A stretch of DNA of 64,000 nucleotides from Austwickia sp. GTDB lineage: Bacteria; Actinomycetota; Actinomycetes; Actinomycetales; Dermatophilaceae. A program made the translations under genes and the position numbers. Shown in pieces: positions 16,071 through 25,123 of the stretch. Each line of letters begins with the position of its first letter. Position 1 is the first letter of the stretch. The notes under the pieces were generated by a model that did no database searches, was not told the origin of the DNA, and worked only from the letters and a program-made list of their open reading frames with translations. The DNA lies in contig JADJTI010000001.1 of NCBI GenBank assembly GCA_016711265.1, positions 1 through 64,000 of the forward strand. The letters run 5' to 3'.

Positions 16071-17737
16071 TGTTCGGGCGGAAGGAGCGCGTCCAGGTGC
16101 TGGAGCCGACCGTGGCCGGCAGTGAGTTCACCGTGGCCGTCGAGGGGCTCATGGGCGCCGTCGAGGCCGGTGGTGAGCTGCTGCCGCCGGAAGAACGACG
16201 GATGGCCGAGGCCGTCCTGACCAAGGCCGCCACCCGGCTCGCCTTCACGGGCAAGCACACCGTGGTGGCTCTCGCCGGCGCGACCGGTAGCGGCAAGTCG
16301 ACCCTGTTCAACCGGCTGGTGGGGGAGGAGTTGTCCAGGCCAGGTCAGTTGCGGCCCACCACCACCTCGATCACCGCCGCCATCTGGGGCAGCGACCCGG
16401 CGGGGGAGTTGCTCGACTGGCTGGATGTACCCCAGCGGCACTACATCGAACCGATGCGCCGAGGCCGGGTGGAGGAAGACATGGTCCGCGACGGGCTGGT
16501 CCTGCTCGACCTGCCCGACGTGGACTCCCACAAGGAAGCCCACCGCGCCGAGGCCGACCGGGTGCTCGCCCAGACCGACGTGTTCGTCTGGGTGACCGAT
16601 CCGCAGAAGTACGCCGACGCGATCCTGCACGATGAGTACCTGGCCCAGGCGAAGAACCACCAGACGGTCACCCTCGTGGTGCTCAACCAGGCCGACCGGA
16701 TGCGGCTCGTGGAGGCCAACGCCTGCCGCGAGGACCTGGTCCGGTTGCTGGCCTCCGATGGGCTCCCCCACGCCCCCGTGCTGCTCACCTCGGCGCGGAC
16801 CGGCCTGGGGCTGGAGGACCTGGCGGTCGCGCTGGCGGGGGCCGCGCGGACCGCCAGCGCCTCCCGAGCACGTCTGATGGGCGACGTACGGCGGGAGGCC
16901 GAGCGGCTGCGCCCCTTCGTCGGCGACCACGAGAGCGAGCTGGATCCCTCGACCGACACGGAGCTGCTGCAGGCACTGGGGCGGGCGGCCGGCGTACCGA
17001 TCGTGTTGGCGACGGTGCAGAAGGACTATCTGCACCGCAGCGGACGGCACACCGGCTGGTTGCCGACCCGGTGGCTGGCTCGCTTCCGGCCGGATCCGCT
17101 GGCGGCCATCGGGCTGCACCGCAAGGCCTCGACGTCGCAGGCTGGGGAGTTCTCGGAGTTGTTGGCTCGTTCCTCCCTGCCGCAGGCCACCCCGGCCGCC
17201 CGGGCGGCCGTGGACCTGGCGACCCGCAAGGTGGGGGCGCGGGCCGCCGAGGGTCTGCCGCGGCGCTGGGCCCACGCCGTCCAGGACGCCGCCCCTGACC
17301 AGGGGGGATTGACCGACGCGCTCGATCAGGCGGTCGTCGGCACGCCGATTCCGCACCACCGCCCCGCCTGGTGGTCGGTGATGAACGGCGTTCAGTGGTT
17401 GTGTGCCCTGGCCGCTCTCGGTGGGGGCCTCTGGCTGCTGGCGCTGACCCTCTCGGGGTGGCTGCAGATTCTGCTCCCCGAGGTTCCCCGGGTCGGCCCG
17501 TTCGCGGTGCCGACCGTCATGCTCGTCGCCGGACTGCTGGCGGGCTTCGCGGCCGCCCTCCTGTCGAGATCGTTCGCGCAGGTGGGCGCCCGGCGGCGGC
17601 GCGTGAAGGTGGAGCAGCTCCTGCAGGAACGGATCAGCGTCGTGGCCTCGGAGCGGTTCCTGGCCCCGATCCGGGACCTCCTGGCCCGGCATCGCCGGAC
17701 CCGCGAGAGCCTGGACCGGGCGCTCGGTCGACGCTAG
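16067..17737 (+). CDS. Dynamin-like/YfjP-type GTPase, second of a pair
   Basis: 556 residues from GTG 16067 (or ATG 16070). P-loop GATGSGKST, a switch segment RPTTTSITAAIW, G3 LLDLPDVDSHKE and G4-like VVLNQADRM. Two hydrophobic spans near the C terminus (WLCALAALGGGLWLLALTL and VPTVMLVAGLLAGFAAALL) anchor it in the membrane, and a basic helical tail follows (GARRRRVKVEQLL). It is translationally coupled to the preceding GTPase, and the two probably form a heteromeric membrane GTPase. Gene pairs of this type are common in actinobacteria. Confidence 0.87.
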   Translation: MMFGRKERVQVLEPTVAGSEFTVAVEGLMGAVEAGGELLPPEERRMAEAVLTKAATRLAFTGKHTVVALAGATGSGKSTLFNRLVGEELSRPGQLRPTTTSITAAIWGSDPAGELLDWLDVPQRHYIEPMRRGRVEEDMVRDGLVLLDLPDVDSHKEAHRAEADRVLAQTDVFVWVTDPQKYADAILHDEYLAQAKNHQTVTLVVLNQADRMRLVEANACREDLVRLLASDGLPHAPVLLTSARTGLGLEDLAVALAGAARTASASRARLMGDVRREAERLRPFVGDHESELDPSTDTELLQALGRAAGVPIVLATVQKDYLHRSGRHTGWLPTRWLARFRPDPLAAIGLHRKASTSQAGEFSELLARSSLPQATPAARAAVDLATRKVGARAAEGLPRRWAHAVQDAAPDQGGLTDALDQAVVGTPIPHHRPAWWSVMNGVQWLCALAALGGGLWLLALTLSGWLQILLPEVPRVGPFAVPTVMLVAGLLAGFAAALLSRSFAQVGARRRRVKVEQLLQERISVVASERFLAPIRDLLARHRRTRESLDRALGRR

Positions 17738-17938
17738 TCGCGGCGCCGTTCTGAGCGCTGCTGCGGATCGCCCTGACTCGTCGTCATCCACACCCCCTGG
17801 GGGGGCGGCTCGGCGTGTCGCGGCCGGCTGGGGACGATGCCCGCGGTGGCTGCCGGGGTGCCTCGACAGTAGGTGCGGGACCGGCCGGACGTCGTACCGG
17901 GACCGACCATCGGAAACCACCTGAGCCAGGAGCCTGCT

Positions 17939-18451
17939 GTGAACGAAACCTACGTATGCATCGTCGGCAACGTCGTCGACCACCCGGTCCGCCGAGTCAC
18001 CCGCAGCAATACCCCGTTCGTCACCTTCCGGTTGGCGTCCACCGTGCGCCGCCAGGACCCCGCAGGCTCGGGGGAGTACGTCGACGCGGGCACCACGTTC
18101 GTCAACGTCACCGCCTTCCGGACGCTGGGAATCAACGTGGATGCCTCCATCCGCAAGGGCGACCCGGTGGTCGTACACGGCCGGCTGCGGGTCAACCAGT
18201 GGGTCAGCGGCGAGCGGTCCGGCACCAGCGTGGACATCGACGCCCTGACCATCGGTCACGACCTGAGCCGCGGGCGGTCGACGTTCGTGCGCGGTGGCCG
18301 GGTGGCCTCCTACGACGACCACGACCGGCTCGCCGATCCCGCCGTGCAGGAGGTCCGCGAGCTCGTGGAGGCAAGCGTCTCCGGAGACGGTCTCGACGGG
18401 GCTGGGGGCGAGAACGCCGGACTGGGTGCCGAGGCGCACTCGGCCGCCTGA
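17939..18451 (+). CDS. ssb: Single-stranded DNA-binding protein (accessory type)
   Basis: 170 residues from GTG 17939, chosen because AGGAG (17928-17932) is six bases upstream. An OB fold covers residues 1-110: ETYVCIVGNVVDHPVRRV, FRLASTVRR, TTFVNVTAFRTLG and KGDPVVVHGRLRV. The C terminus lacks the acidic DDDIPF-like tip used by replicative SSB to recruit partners and ends in GAEAHSAA. It is therefore a second, non-replicative SSB paralog, as found in many actinobacteria alongside the ribosomal-operon ssb. Confidence 0.88.
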   Translation: MNETYVCIVGNVVDHPVRRVTRSNTPFVTFRLASTVRRQDPAGSGEYVDAGTTFVNVTAFRTLGINVDASIRKGDPVVVHGRLRVNQWVSGERSGTSVDIDALTIGHDLSRGRSTFVRGGRVASYDDHDRLADPAVQEVRELVEASVSGDGLDGAGGENAGLGAEAHSAA

Positions 18452-18460
18452 GCCGTCGAC

Positions 18461-18550
18461 GCAGCGGGCTGCCCGGGCTGCCTCGGCTGCAAGCGCTGCC
18501 CGGGCGGCCAGGGCTGCAAGGGCTGCAAGGGCTGCAAGCGCTGCCCCGCA
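18461..18550. repeat. GCTGC-rich short tandem repeats
   Basis: Between ssb and the DUF5709 gene the sequence is built from degenerate 9-12-mers of the form GGGCTGCAA / GGGCTGCCC. GGCTGCAAG occurs three times in direct tandem at about 18513-18540. No gene is supported here. It could form slipped or hairpin RNA downstream of ssb. Confidence 0.7.
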
Positions 18551-18573
18551 GCTGGACATGTCAGCATGGGCCC

Positions 18574-19086
18574 ATGCCCAACTCTTCCAGCCAGGAACCG
18601 CTCGATGACCGCTCCTATGCGGTGATCGATGGGGACCAACTGCAGGCCGAGGACACCCTCGTCGATCGCGGCGTCGACGACGTCCTGGACGAGGGGTACT
18701 CACCACCGGATCACCGGCCCACCTCCTTGGACGCCGACTTCCGCGCCAACGGCGAGACCATCGAGGACCGGATCCGCCAGGAAGTGCCGGACCCGAACTC
18801 GGCCTATGGTGCACCGGAGGACGAGAGCGGTCTGGCCCGGGAGGCCGAGCGGGTCGGTGGTGACGACCCGGATGGGATCGCCGCCGAGGACGACTGGCTC
18901 GGCGACGACGAGGTGGGAGATCAGCGCGCGGGTCGGCTGGTGGCCCCCGACGCAGGGCTGCGGCAGGACGACGAGTCGGCGATGGTGGCCACCGACGTCG
19001 GGATCGACGGTGCTGGCGCGTCGGCTGAGGAGGCCGCCATGCACGTGATCCAGGACCCGGACGAGGGTTTGCCCGAGGACTCCTGA
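18574..19086 (+). CDS. DUF5709 family acidic protein
   Basis: 170 residues from ATG 18574. The protein is soluble, highly acidic and low in hydrophobic residues, with repeated Asp-rich segments (DRGVDDVLDEGYSPPDHRP, ETIEDRIRQEVPDP, AAEDDWLGDDEVG). It ends AAMHVIQDPDEGLPEDS. The pattern matches the DUF5709 family of actinobacteria, whose function is unknown. It is predicted to be largely disordered. The open frame extends upstream through ssb in another frame, but only this segment has protein-like composition. Confidence 0.8.
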   Translation: MPNSSSQEPLDDRSYAVIDGDQLQAEDTLVDRGVDDVLDEGYSPPDHRPTSLDADFRANGETIEDRIRQEVPDPNSAYGAPEDESGLAREAERVGGDDPDGIAAEDDWLGDDEVGDQRAGRLVAPDAGLRQDDESAMVATDVGIDGAGASAEEAAMHVIQDPDEGLPEDS

Positions 19087-19173
19087 CCCCCGGATCGTGG
19101 CCCTGTTCGGGCCATGGACCAGGGGTTGTGGCGCGATTGGGAGGCGCTGACCCGGGCCACTAGCCTTGCCACC

Positions 19174-20862
19174 ATGGCCGAGTTCATCTACACCATGACC
19201 AAGGCGCGCAAGGCGGTCGGCGACAAGCTGATCCTCGACGACGTCACCATGTCGTTCTACCCAGGCGCGAAGATCGGTGTCGTCGGCCCGAACGGCGCCG
19301 GCAAGTCCACGATCCTGAAAATCATGGCGGGCATGGACCAGCCCTCCAACGGGGAAGCTCGGCTCTCGCCGGGGTACAGCGTGGGCATTCTGCTGCAGGA
19401 GCCGCCGCTCAACGAGGACAAGACGGTCCTGGGCAACGTCGAAGAGGGCGTGGGCGACATCAAGGCCAAGCTCGATCGGTACAACGAGATCACTGCCGAG
19501 ATGGCCGACCCTCCCGGCGACTACGACTTCGACGCCGCGCTGGAGGAGATGGGCAAACTCCAGGAGGACATCGACCACGCCGACGCCTGGGACCTGGACT
19601 CCCAGCTCGAGCAGGCGATGGACGCGTTGCGCTGTCCCCCGGGCGACGCGGACGTCTCGGTGCTCTCCGGCGGTGAACGGCGCCGAGTCGCTCTCTGCAA
19701 GCTGCTGCTGTCCAAGCCGGATCTGCTGCTGCTGGACGAACCCACCAACCACCTGGACGCCGAGAGCGTGCAGTGGCTAGAACAGCACCTGGCCGCCTAC
19801 CCGGGGACGGTGCTGGCGGTCACCCACGACCGGTACTTCCTGGACAACGTGGCCCAGTGGATCGCTGAGGTCGACCGCGGCCGGCTCTACGGCTACGAAG
19901 GCAACTACTCGGCGTACCTGGAGAACAAGGCATCCCGGCTGCAGGTCCAGGGTAAGAAGGACGCCAAGCTCGCCAAACGGCTCAAGGACGAACTGGACTG
20001 GGTGCGCTCGAACGCCAAGGGCCGGCAGGCCAAGTCCAAGGCGCGTCTGCAGCGGTACGAGGAGATGGCAGCCGAGGCCGAGCGCACCCGCAAGCTGGAT
20101 TTCGAGGAGATCCAGATCCCGCCGGGCCCGCGCCTTGGCTCGACGGTCATCGAGGTCTCCAAGCTTCGCAAGGGTTTCGGCGATCGGGTGCTCATCGACG
20201 GCCTGTCGTTCTCGCTGCCCCGCAACGGCATCGTCGGGGTCATCGGGCCGAACGGGGTCGGCAAGACCACCCTGTTCAAGACCATCGTCGGCCTCGAGGA
20301 GCCGGATGCCGGTTCGGTGAAGGTCGGCGAGACGGTGCAGATCGCCTACGTCGACCAGTCCCGTGAGGGCTTGGAGCCGAACAAGACGCTGTGGGAGGTC
20401 GTCTCGGACGGGCTCGACTTCATCCAGGTCGGGCAGGTCGAGATCCCCTCCCGGGCGTACGTGAGTCAGTTCGGGTTCAAGGGGCCGGATCAGCAAAAGA
20501 AGGCCGGCATCCTCTCCGGCGGGGAACGGAACCGGCTCAACCTGGCGCTCACCCTCAAGCAGGGTGGCAACTTGTTGCTGTTGGACGAACCCACCAACGA
20601 CCTGGATGTCGAGACGTTGGGGTCACTGGAGAACGCCCTGCTTGAGTTCCCAGGGTGTGCCGTCGTGATCAGCCACGACCGGTGGTTCCTGGACCGGGTC
20701 GCGACGCACATCCTGGCCTACGAGGGCACCGATGACGATCCGTCGCGGTGGTACTGGTTCGAGGGGAACTACGAGGCCTACGAGTCGAACAAGGTGGAGC
20801 GTCTGGGCGAGGAGGCTGCCCGGCCGCACCGGGTGACCTACCGCAAGCTCACCCGGGACTGA
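19174..20862 (+). CDS. ettA: Energy-dependent translational throttle protein EttA (ABC-F)
   Basis: 562 residues from ATG 19174. It is an ABC-F ATPase with two cassettes and no membrane domain, which binds the ribosomal E site and links translation to ATP level. First Walker A GPNGAGKST (38-46), signature LSGGERRRVALCKLL, Walker B LLLLDEPTNHLD. The P-site interaction linker follows (GYEGNYSAYLENKASRLQVQ and the basic helix after it). Second cassette: Walker A GPNGVGKTT, signature LSGGERNRLNLALTL, Walker B LLLLDEPTNDLD. The arm typical of EttA is present in the first cassette. Confidence 0.95.
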   Translation: MAEFIYTMTKARKAVGDKLILDDVTMSFYPGAKIGVVGPNGAGKSTILKIMAGMDQPSNGEARLSPGYSVGILLQEPPLNEDKTVLGNVEEGVGDIKAKLDRYNEITAEMADPPGDYDFDAALEEMGKLQEDIDHADAWDLDSQLEQAMDALRCPPGDADVSVLSGGERRRVALCKLLLSKPDLLLLDEPTNHLDAESVQWLEQHLAAYPGTVLAVTHDRYFLDNVAQWIAEVDRGRLYGYEGNYSAYLENKASRLQVQGKKDAKLAKRLKDELDWVRSNAKGRQAKSKARLQRYEEMAAEAERTRKLDFEEIQIPPGPRLGSTVIEVSKLRKGFGDRVLIDGLSFSLPRNGIVGVIGPNGVGKTTLFKTIVGLEEPDAGSVKVGETVQIAYVDQSREGLEPNKTLWEVVSDGLDFIQVGQVEIPSRAYVSQFGFKGPDQQKKAGILSGGERNRLNLALTLKQGGNLLLLDEPTNDLDVETLGSLENALLEFPGCAVVISHDRWFLDRVATHILAYEGTDDDPSRWYWFEGNYEAYESNKVERLGEEAARPHRVTYRKLTRD

Positions 20863-20960
20863 GGACGCTACGACCCGCGTTGCGGGCCCGTCGACAAGGC
20901 CCGGGACGTGGCCGGGACGAGGCATGACCGTGGATCGACGGGGTCGATGCCCCGGGGGTT

Positions 20961-21083
20961 GCCGACCTGTCGATTCTGGGTCGCGTGGCCGATCGACCTG
21001 TCAATCTGGGTTCATTCTCGGGAGTCTGTCGCAGCCGGATTGACATGTCGGCGTCCTCAGTGCGCCTAGATCGACATGTCGAG
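20961..21083. repeat. Nested imperfect inverted repeats downstream of ettA
   Basis: Four copies of a core close to CGACCTGTCGA occur here. Two are direct (CGACCTGTCGATTCTGGGT at 20963 and CGACCTGTCAATCTGGGT at 20994) and two inverted (ATTGACATGTCGG at 21039 and GATCGACATGTCGA at 21069). The four together form nested arms. The gap of 313 bp between convergent ettA and the deacetylase gene holds no gene. A bidirectional terminator or protein-binding array is possible. Confidence 0.65.
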
Positions 21084-21122
21084 AGAGCCGGACGGTCGGC
21101 ACTCGGTCAGCACTCGTTCGTT

Positions 21123-21176
21123 CAGCCCGTCAGCCCGTCAGCCCGTCAGCCCGGTGGGCCGGTGGGCCGGTGGGCC
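21123..21176. repeat. Two adjacent 8-bp tandem arrays
   Basis: CAGCCCGT is repeated three times plus a partial copy (21123-21153), then GGTGGGCC three times (21153-21176). The second array abuts the stop codon of the deacetylase gene (rc of CTA at 21176-21178). Eight-bp units slip easily in replication, so length may vary between strains. Confidence 0.85.
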
Positions 21177-21982
21177 TACCAGGGAACCACGGCGGCGTAC
21201 CCGCGGTTGACCTCGCTGAACGTCCGCGAGGGCACCATCTTGCCGAAGCAGTACCCGCCGGCCCGGAGGCTGTCGATGATTCCGGGTACGGCGGCGGCGG
21301 TGGCCACGCCGTTGTCGTGCATCAGCACGATGATGCCCTCGGCGCTCCCCGTGCTCGCCAGGGTGCCGTCGACCTCGTTCACCCGGGCCAGCACGGTCTC
21401 CTGGACCCCCGCCACGGTGGCGGTGGGGCGCCAGTCGTAGGACTCCACGGCCCAGTTCGACCGGGCCAACCGGACCGAGGCGAAGGCGCGGTCGACCGTG
21501 GCGTTGAACCGTCCGAACGGTGAGCGGCCCAGGGTCGGGGTCGCCCCGGTCGCTCCCTTGATGACCGTCTGGGCCTGTCGCACCTCCTGTTTGGCCACCT
21601 CATAGGTCATCAGGGTCATGTCGCGATGGTTCATCGTGTGGTTGCCGATGACGTGCCCGGCGGCTCGGATCCGCCGGGCCGCGTCCGGGTCGTTGACGAC
21701 TTTGCGGCCGATCAGGAAGAACGTCGCCCGCACCTGGCGGCTGGCCAGCCCGTCGAGCAGGGCATTCGTGCCGTACGCCGGGGACGCTGCGGCGCCGCTG
21801 TTGTCCGGTCCGTCGTCGAAGGACAGGGCCACGTGGCGCCGACAGGATCCCGCGTCCGCTCCCGCGGCGGCGTCCCCCGTCTGCGCGTGTGCCGCCTGGG
21901 TGACCCCCAGGGCCATCACCGCGACGCCCAGGGCCGCGCTCCCGGTGGTGACCAGTGAACGGTTGCGCCGACGAACTCCCAT
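21176..21982 (-). CDS. Secreted polysaccharide deacetylase (CE4, NodB fold)
   Basis: 268 residues with a signal peptide (TTGSAALGVAVMALGVTQAAHA). The NodB motifs are present: SFDDGPD (general base D56, metal ligand D57), HTMNH (H115, H119) and RSPFGRFN in the place of the usual RPPYG. The later motifs DWRP and IIVLMHD are also present. CE4 enzymes remove N- or O-acetyl groups from peptidoglycan or other cell-wall glycans. The proline-to-serine change in the third motif is unusual but keeps the Arg. It converges on ettA. Confidence 0.9.
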   Translation of the reverse strand: MGVRRRNRSLVTTGSAALGVAVMALGVTQAAHAQTGDAAAGADAGSCRRHVALSFDDGPDNSGAAASPAYGTNALLDGLASRQVRATFFLIGRKVVNDPDAARRIRAAGHVIGNHTMNHRDMTLMTYEVAKQEVRQAQTVIKGATGATPTLGRSPFGRFNATVDRAFASVRLARSNWAVESYDWRPTATVAGVQETVLARVNEVDGTLASTGSAEGIIVLMHDNGVATAAAVPGIIDSLRAGGYCFGKMVPSRTFSEVNRGYAAVVPW

Positions 21983-22116
21983 GGTGAACCTCCCGGGCTG
22001 AGGGGCAGCGCCGAGCCGACCGGTCGGCGTACCACCGCGTGACTATGGGAATCACCCTAGGGCTGACCGGACTTGAGCCGCCAGCAGCAGCCCCTCCGGG
22101 AGGTGACGCGAGGGTC

Positions 22117-23076
22117 TCACCAGCCCCGGACGCGCAGCATGCCCTCCTGGCCCACGGAGGCCACCAACGTGCCGTCGGCGCTGAACATCCGACCGATGCC
22201 CAGGCCTCGCCCGCCGGAAGAACTCGGGGACCGCTGGGCGTACAGGATCCAGTCGTCGGCCTTGGCTGGGCGGTGGAACCACATCGAATGATCGAGGCTG
22301 GCCGGGACCAGGCGAGGATCTGCCCAGGCCAGACCGTGTTGGCGCAGGACCGACTCGAGCAGGGTGTAGTCCGCGGCGTACGCCAGCACGGCCTGGTGGA
22401 TCAGGGGGTCATCGGGCAGCCGGCCGACCGCGCGGATCCAGACGTTCTGCAGGGACTGCCGATGCGGGGCGGGCGTGGCGTACAGCGGCCCCTCGCAATG
22501 TCGGATGTCGATCGCCCGGCGGGTGATCCACTCGCCCCGGCGGCGATCCCCGGAGGCGGCGATCGTCTCGGACAGCGTGGGCAGTGAGTCCGGGCGGGGG
22601 ACTTCCGGCATCTCGTCCTGGTGGTCCATCCCCGTGGCCGGGATCTGGAAGGACAGGATGATGGACATGATCGGCTTGCCGTCCTGCAGTGCATGGACTC
22701 GCCGGGCTGAAAACGAGCCACCATCGCGCAGGCGCTCGACGGCGAACACGATCGGCGCGTTCGCGTCCCCCGGGCGCAGGAAGTAGCCGTGCATCGAGTG
22801 CAGCGCCCGGGCCGGCCCGTCCAGGTCGGCGACCGTCAACCCGGCCGCCATCACGACTTGGGCCAGGACCTGTCCGCCGAACACCCGGCCGTGCGGCATC
22901 GGCTGGGAGCGGCCGATGAAGATGTCGTCGGAGGCCACGTAGTGTGTGACCTGGGTGTCGGACTGCAGGCGGGCCTCTGCACGGCCGGCGGGTTGGAGGT
23001 TCAACACCTCCAGGAGGTTGGCGATCGGGTCCGCCAAACCGTCGGCACCATGGGGGGGAAGCTGGTTGGGGCTCAC
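22117..23076 (-). CDS. tesB: Acyl-CoA thioesterase II
   Basis: 319 residues forming two hotdog folds, as in TesB. N-terminal motif HGRVFGGQVLAQ; C-terminal motif VPASLDHSMWFHRP, with the Asp of the catalytic Asp/Thr/Gln set. It hydrolyses medium- to long-chain acyl-CoA in the cytosol. It is divergent from a second, single-hotdog thioesterase 81 bp away, so both act on CoA thioesters and may share a promoter region. Confidence 0.94.
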   Translation of the reverse strand: MSPNQLPPHGADGLADPIANLLEVLNLQPAGRAEARLQSDTQVTHYVASDDIFIGRSQPMPHGRVFGGQVLAQVVMAAGLTVADLDGPARALHSMHGYFLRPGDANAPIVFAVERLRDGGSFSARRVHALQDGKPIMSIILSFQIPATGMDHQDEMPEVPRPDSLPTLSETIAASGDRRRGEWITRRAIDIRHCEGPLYATPAPHRQSLQNVWIRAVGRLPDDPLIHQAVLAYAADYTLLESVLRQHGLAWADPRLVPASLDHSMWFHRPAKADDWILYAQRSPSSSGGRGLGIGRMFSADGTLVASVGQEGMLRVRGW

Positions 23077-23157
23077 CCCAGCAGGCTAACGCCCGATGAG
23101 CACCCGTTGAGCGCGCGAGGTCGCCCAGGCCGCCCGCGAGAATGACAGGATGTTGTC

Positions 23158-23610
23158 GTGAATCTGCCCGCTCGACCGTTCACCGCCGACGTACCCCTGC
23201 GTTGGTCGGACATGGATGCCTACGGGCACGTCAACAACGTCCAGTTCCTGCGGCTGCTGGAGGACGCCCGGGTCATCGGCTTTCAGGCCTGGTTCGGCGG
23301 CCGGTTCGACGTCCTGGCCAACGGGGTGATCGTGGCCCGTCACGAGATCGACTACCTGGCGCCGTTGGCCTTCCGGCATGCTCCGGTGCACATCGACATG
23401 TGGGTGACCAGGTTGGCGGGGGCGTCGTACGACCTGGGGTATGAGATCCGAGACCCCGACGATGTCGGGGACACCCTGTACGCGCGGGCGGAGACGACGC
23501 TGGTGGCCTACGACTTCCAGGAACACCGGCCGCGGCGGCTGGGCGCGCTCGAGCGTGAGGTGCTCGGGTCCGTCCTCGGCGAACCGGTGCCGATGCGCCG
23601 CCGCCGCTAG
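23158..23610 (+). CDS. YbgC/4HBT-family acyl-CoA thioesterase
   Basis: 150 residues from GTG 23158. One hotdog domain with the family signature RWSDMDAYGHVNNVQFLRLLE, in which the Asp of DMDAYGHVNN is catalytic. Then HEIDYLAPLAFRHAPVHIDMWV. The substrate is not evident from sequence. It pairs divergently with tesB. Confidence 0.88.
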   Translation: MNLPARPFTADVPLRWSDMDAYGHVNNVQFLRLLEDARVIGFQAWFGGRFDVLANGVIVARHEIDYLAPLAFRHAPVHIDMWVTRLAGASYDLGYEIRDPDDVGDTLYARAETTLVAYDFQEHRPRRLGALEREVLGSVLGEPVPMRRRR

Positions 23611-23679
23611 CCCCCGCTAACCCCCGCTAGCCCGCCCTGGCCGCCGCCATCCCGGGTGCGTGCGCCGCCCGATGGGGTC

Positions 23680-25119
23680 CTACCCGGTCGCCGACCTGGG
23701 GACGCGGGCATGGGTACGCCGGGCCGCCGGCCAGGCCAGCGCCGCCACGCAGGCGGCCATCAGCCACATCAGCACGTACACCCCCGCACCGGCGGGGCCA
23801 TCCCGCGGCACCAGCGCGGCGTACACGGCTCCGGTCACCGAGATCCCGATGGCGCTGCCCAGCACGTCCGACAACTGCAGCGCCGACGAGGCGGCAGCGT
23901 GCTCGGCCGGAGGGGACAGCTGCAGGGTCAGCACCGAGGTGGCGGCCGAGGTCAGGCCCATCCCGAGACCGACCACGCTCACGGGCACGATGAACGCCCA
24001 CGCCCACAGGTTCGCCCAGGCGCCCAGGGCGCACCCCAGCAACCCCACGGCCACGCACCCCGCGCCCGTCGTGACCAGCCAGGAAGCGCGTCCCAGGAAA
24101 CGGGCGCGGCCTTGCACGATCGAGCCCGCCGCCCAGCCGACCGACGTCAGCGCCAGGATCGCCCCGGCAGCGTTGACGCTGAGGCCCCGCAAAGCAATCA
24201 GCAATGTGGGCACGAACGACAACGCACCGTTGAAGGCCGCCAGCAACAGGAATCGGGTCATGATCACCGAGGGCAGCCCGACCTTCATGGTGAAGGTCCC
24301 CGACGGCACCAGGCGCGGCAACGTGGCGGTCAACCCCACCAGTCCGCCGACCGCCAGGGCCAGTGCCCACCAGGTGGGGGGACTGAGATGGCTGGCCCCC
24401 CACTGGAAGGCCCCGGCAGAGACTGCCAGTGTGCAGCCGATCCGGACGATCTGCCGGTCCGCGCGCGCGGTCGATGGGGGTGCGCCGTCGGCGGCCGTCG
24501 GTCGCCGTGGTAGCCGGTGGCGCTGCATCCAGAAGGCCAGCATCGTCGCCGCGGTGGTCGGCACCACCACGAGAAACACCGCCCGCCATGACAGCCACTG
24601 CATCAGCGCCCCGGCGATCAGCGGACCCACGATCGAGGGCAGCACCCAGGCGGCCGACGTCCAGCCGAACACCTTGGGCCGCAGCCTCCCCGGGAACACC
24701 GCCCCGATGATGACGTACTCGGCGACCACGGCCAGTCCGGCGCCGAGCCCGGCCAGCAGGCGCCCCAGCAGGAGCATGCTGTAGGAGGTCGCCGCGCCGG
24801 CCAGGAGCGACCCGGCCGCGAAGAGCGCCTGACCGACGAACAGGGAGTCCACCGGACCGCGGCGACGGATCCATGGCCCGGCCACGATCGTGCCGAGCAT
24901 CTGCGCGGTGAACATCAAGCTGAACGCCAGGCCGTACAGCTGCGGCGCCCCCAACGCCGCCGCCACCGGGGTCATCACCACGGTGACCGACATCGCCTCG
25001 AAGGCCACCATGCTGACGAAGGCGACCAGCGTCAACGTGATCGCCGCGTACCCGCCCTGCATGGGGGAGGTCACCTCGGGCGCGGCCGGGGGCGGCTGCT
25101 CGGGGTGGGGACGACTCAC
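23680..25119 (-). CDS. MFS transporter, drug:H+ antiporter type
   Basis: 479 residues, about 12-14 membrane spans. Motif A-like GPWIRRRGPVDSLFVGQAL follows the second span, and GRLLAGLGAGLAVVAEYVIIGAVF resembles motif B/C regions. Efflux of drugs or metabolites is the likely role; the substrate cannot be read. Four bp separate its stop from the GH13 stop side: the GH13 gene ends at 25124, just beyond this gene's start at 25119, so the two are in tandem with GH13 upstream and may be co-transcribed, suggesting sugar-related export as one option. Confidence 0.85.
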   Translation of the reverse strand: MSRPHPEQPPPAAPEVTSPMQGGYAAITLTLVAFVSMVAFEAMSVTVVMTPVAAALGAPQLYGLAFSLMFTAQMLGTIVAGPWIRRRGPVDSLFVGQALFAAGSLLAGAATSYSMLLLGRLLAGLGAGLAVVAEYVIIGAVFPGRLRPKVFGWTSAAWVLPSIVGPLIAGALMQWLSWRAVFLVVVPTTAATMLAFWMQRHRLPRRPTAADGAPPSTARADRQIVRIGCTLAVSAGAFQWGASHLSPPTWWALALAVGGLVGLTATLPRLVPSGTFTMKVGLPSVIMTRFLLLAAFNGALSFVPTLLIALRGLSVNAAGAILALTSVGWAAGSIVQGRARFLGRASWLVTTGAGCVAVGLLGCALGAWANLWAWAFIVPVSVVGLGMGLTSAATSVLTLQLSPPAEHAAASSALQLSDVLGSAIGISVTGAVYAALVPRDGPAGAGVYVLMWLMAACVAALAWPAARRTHARVPRSATG

Positions 25120-25123
25120 CTGC

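Noticed and set aside
15497..18814. 1105-residue minus-strand frame
   Set aside because: Antisense to both dynamin-like GTPases and ssb; no recognisable domain.
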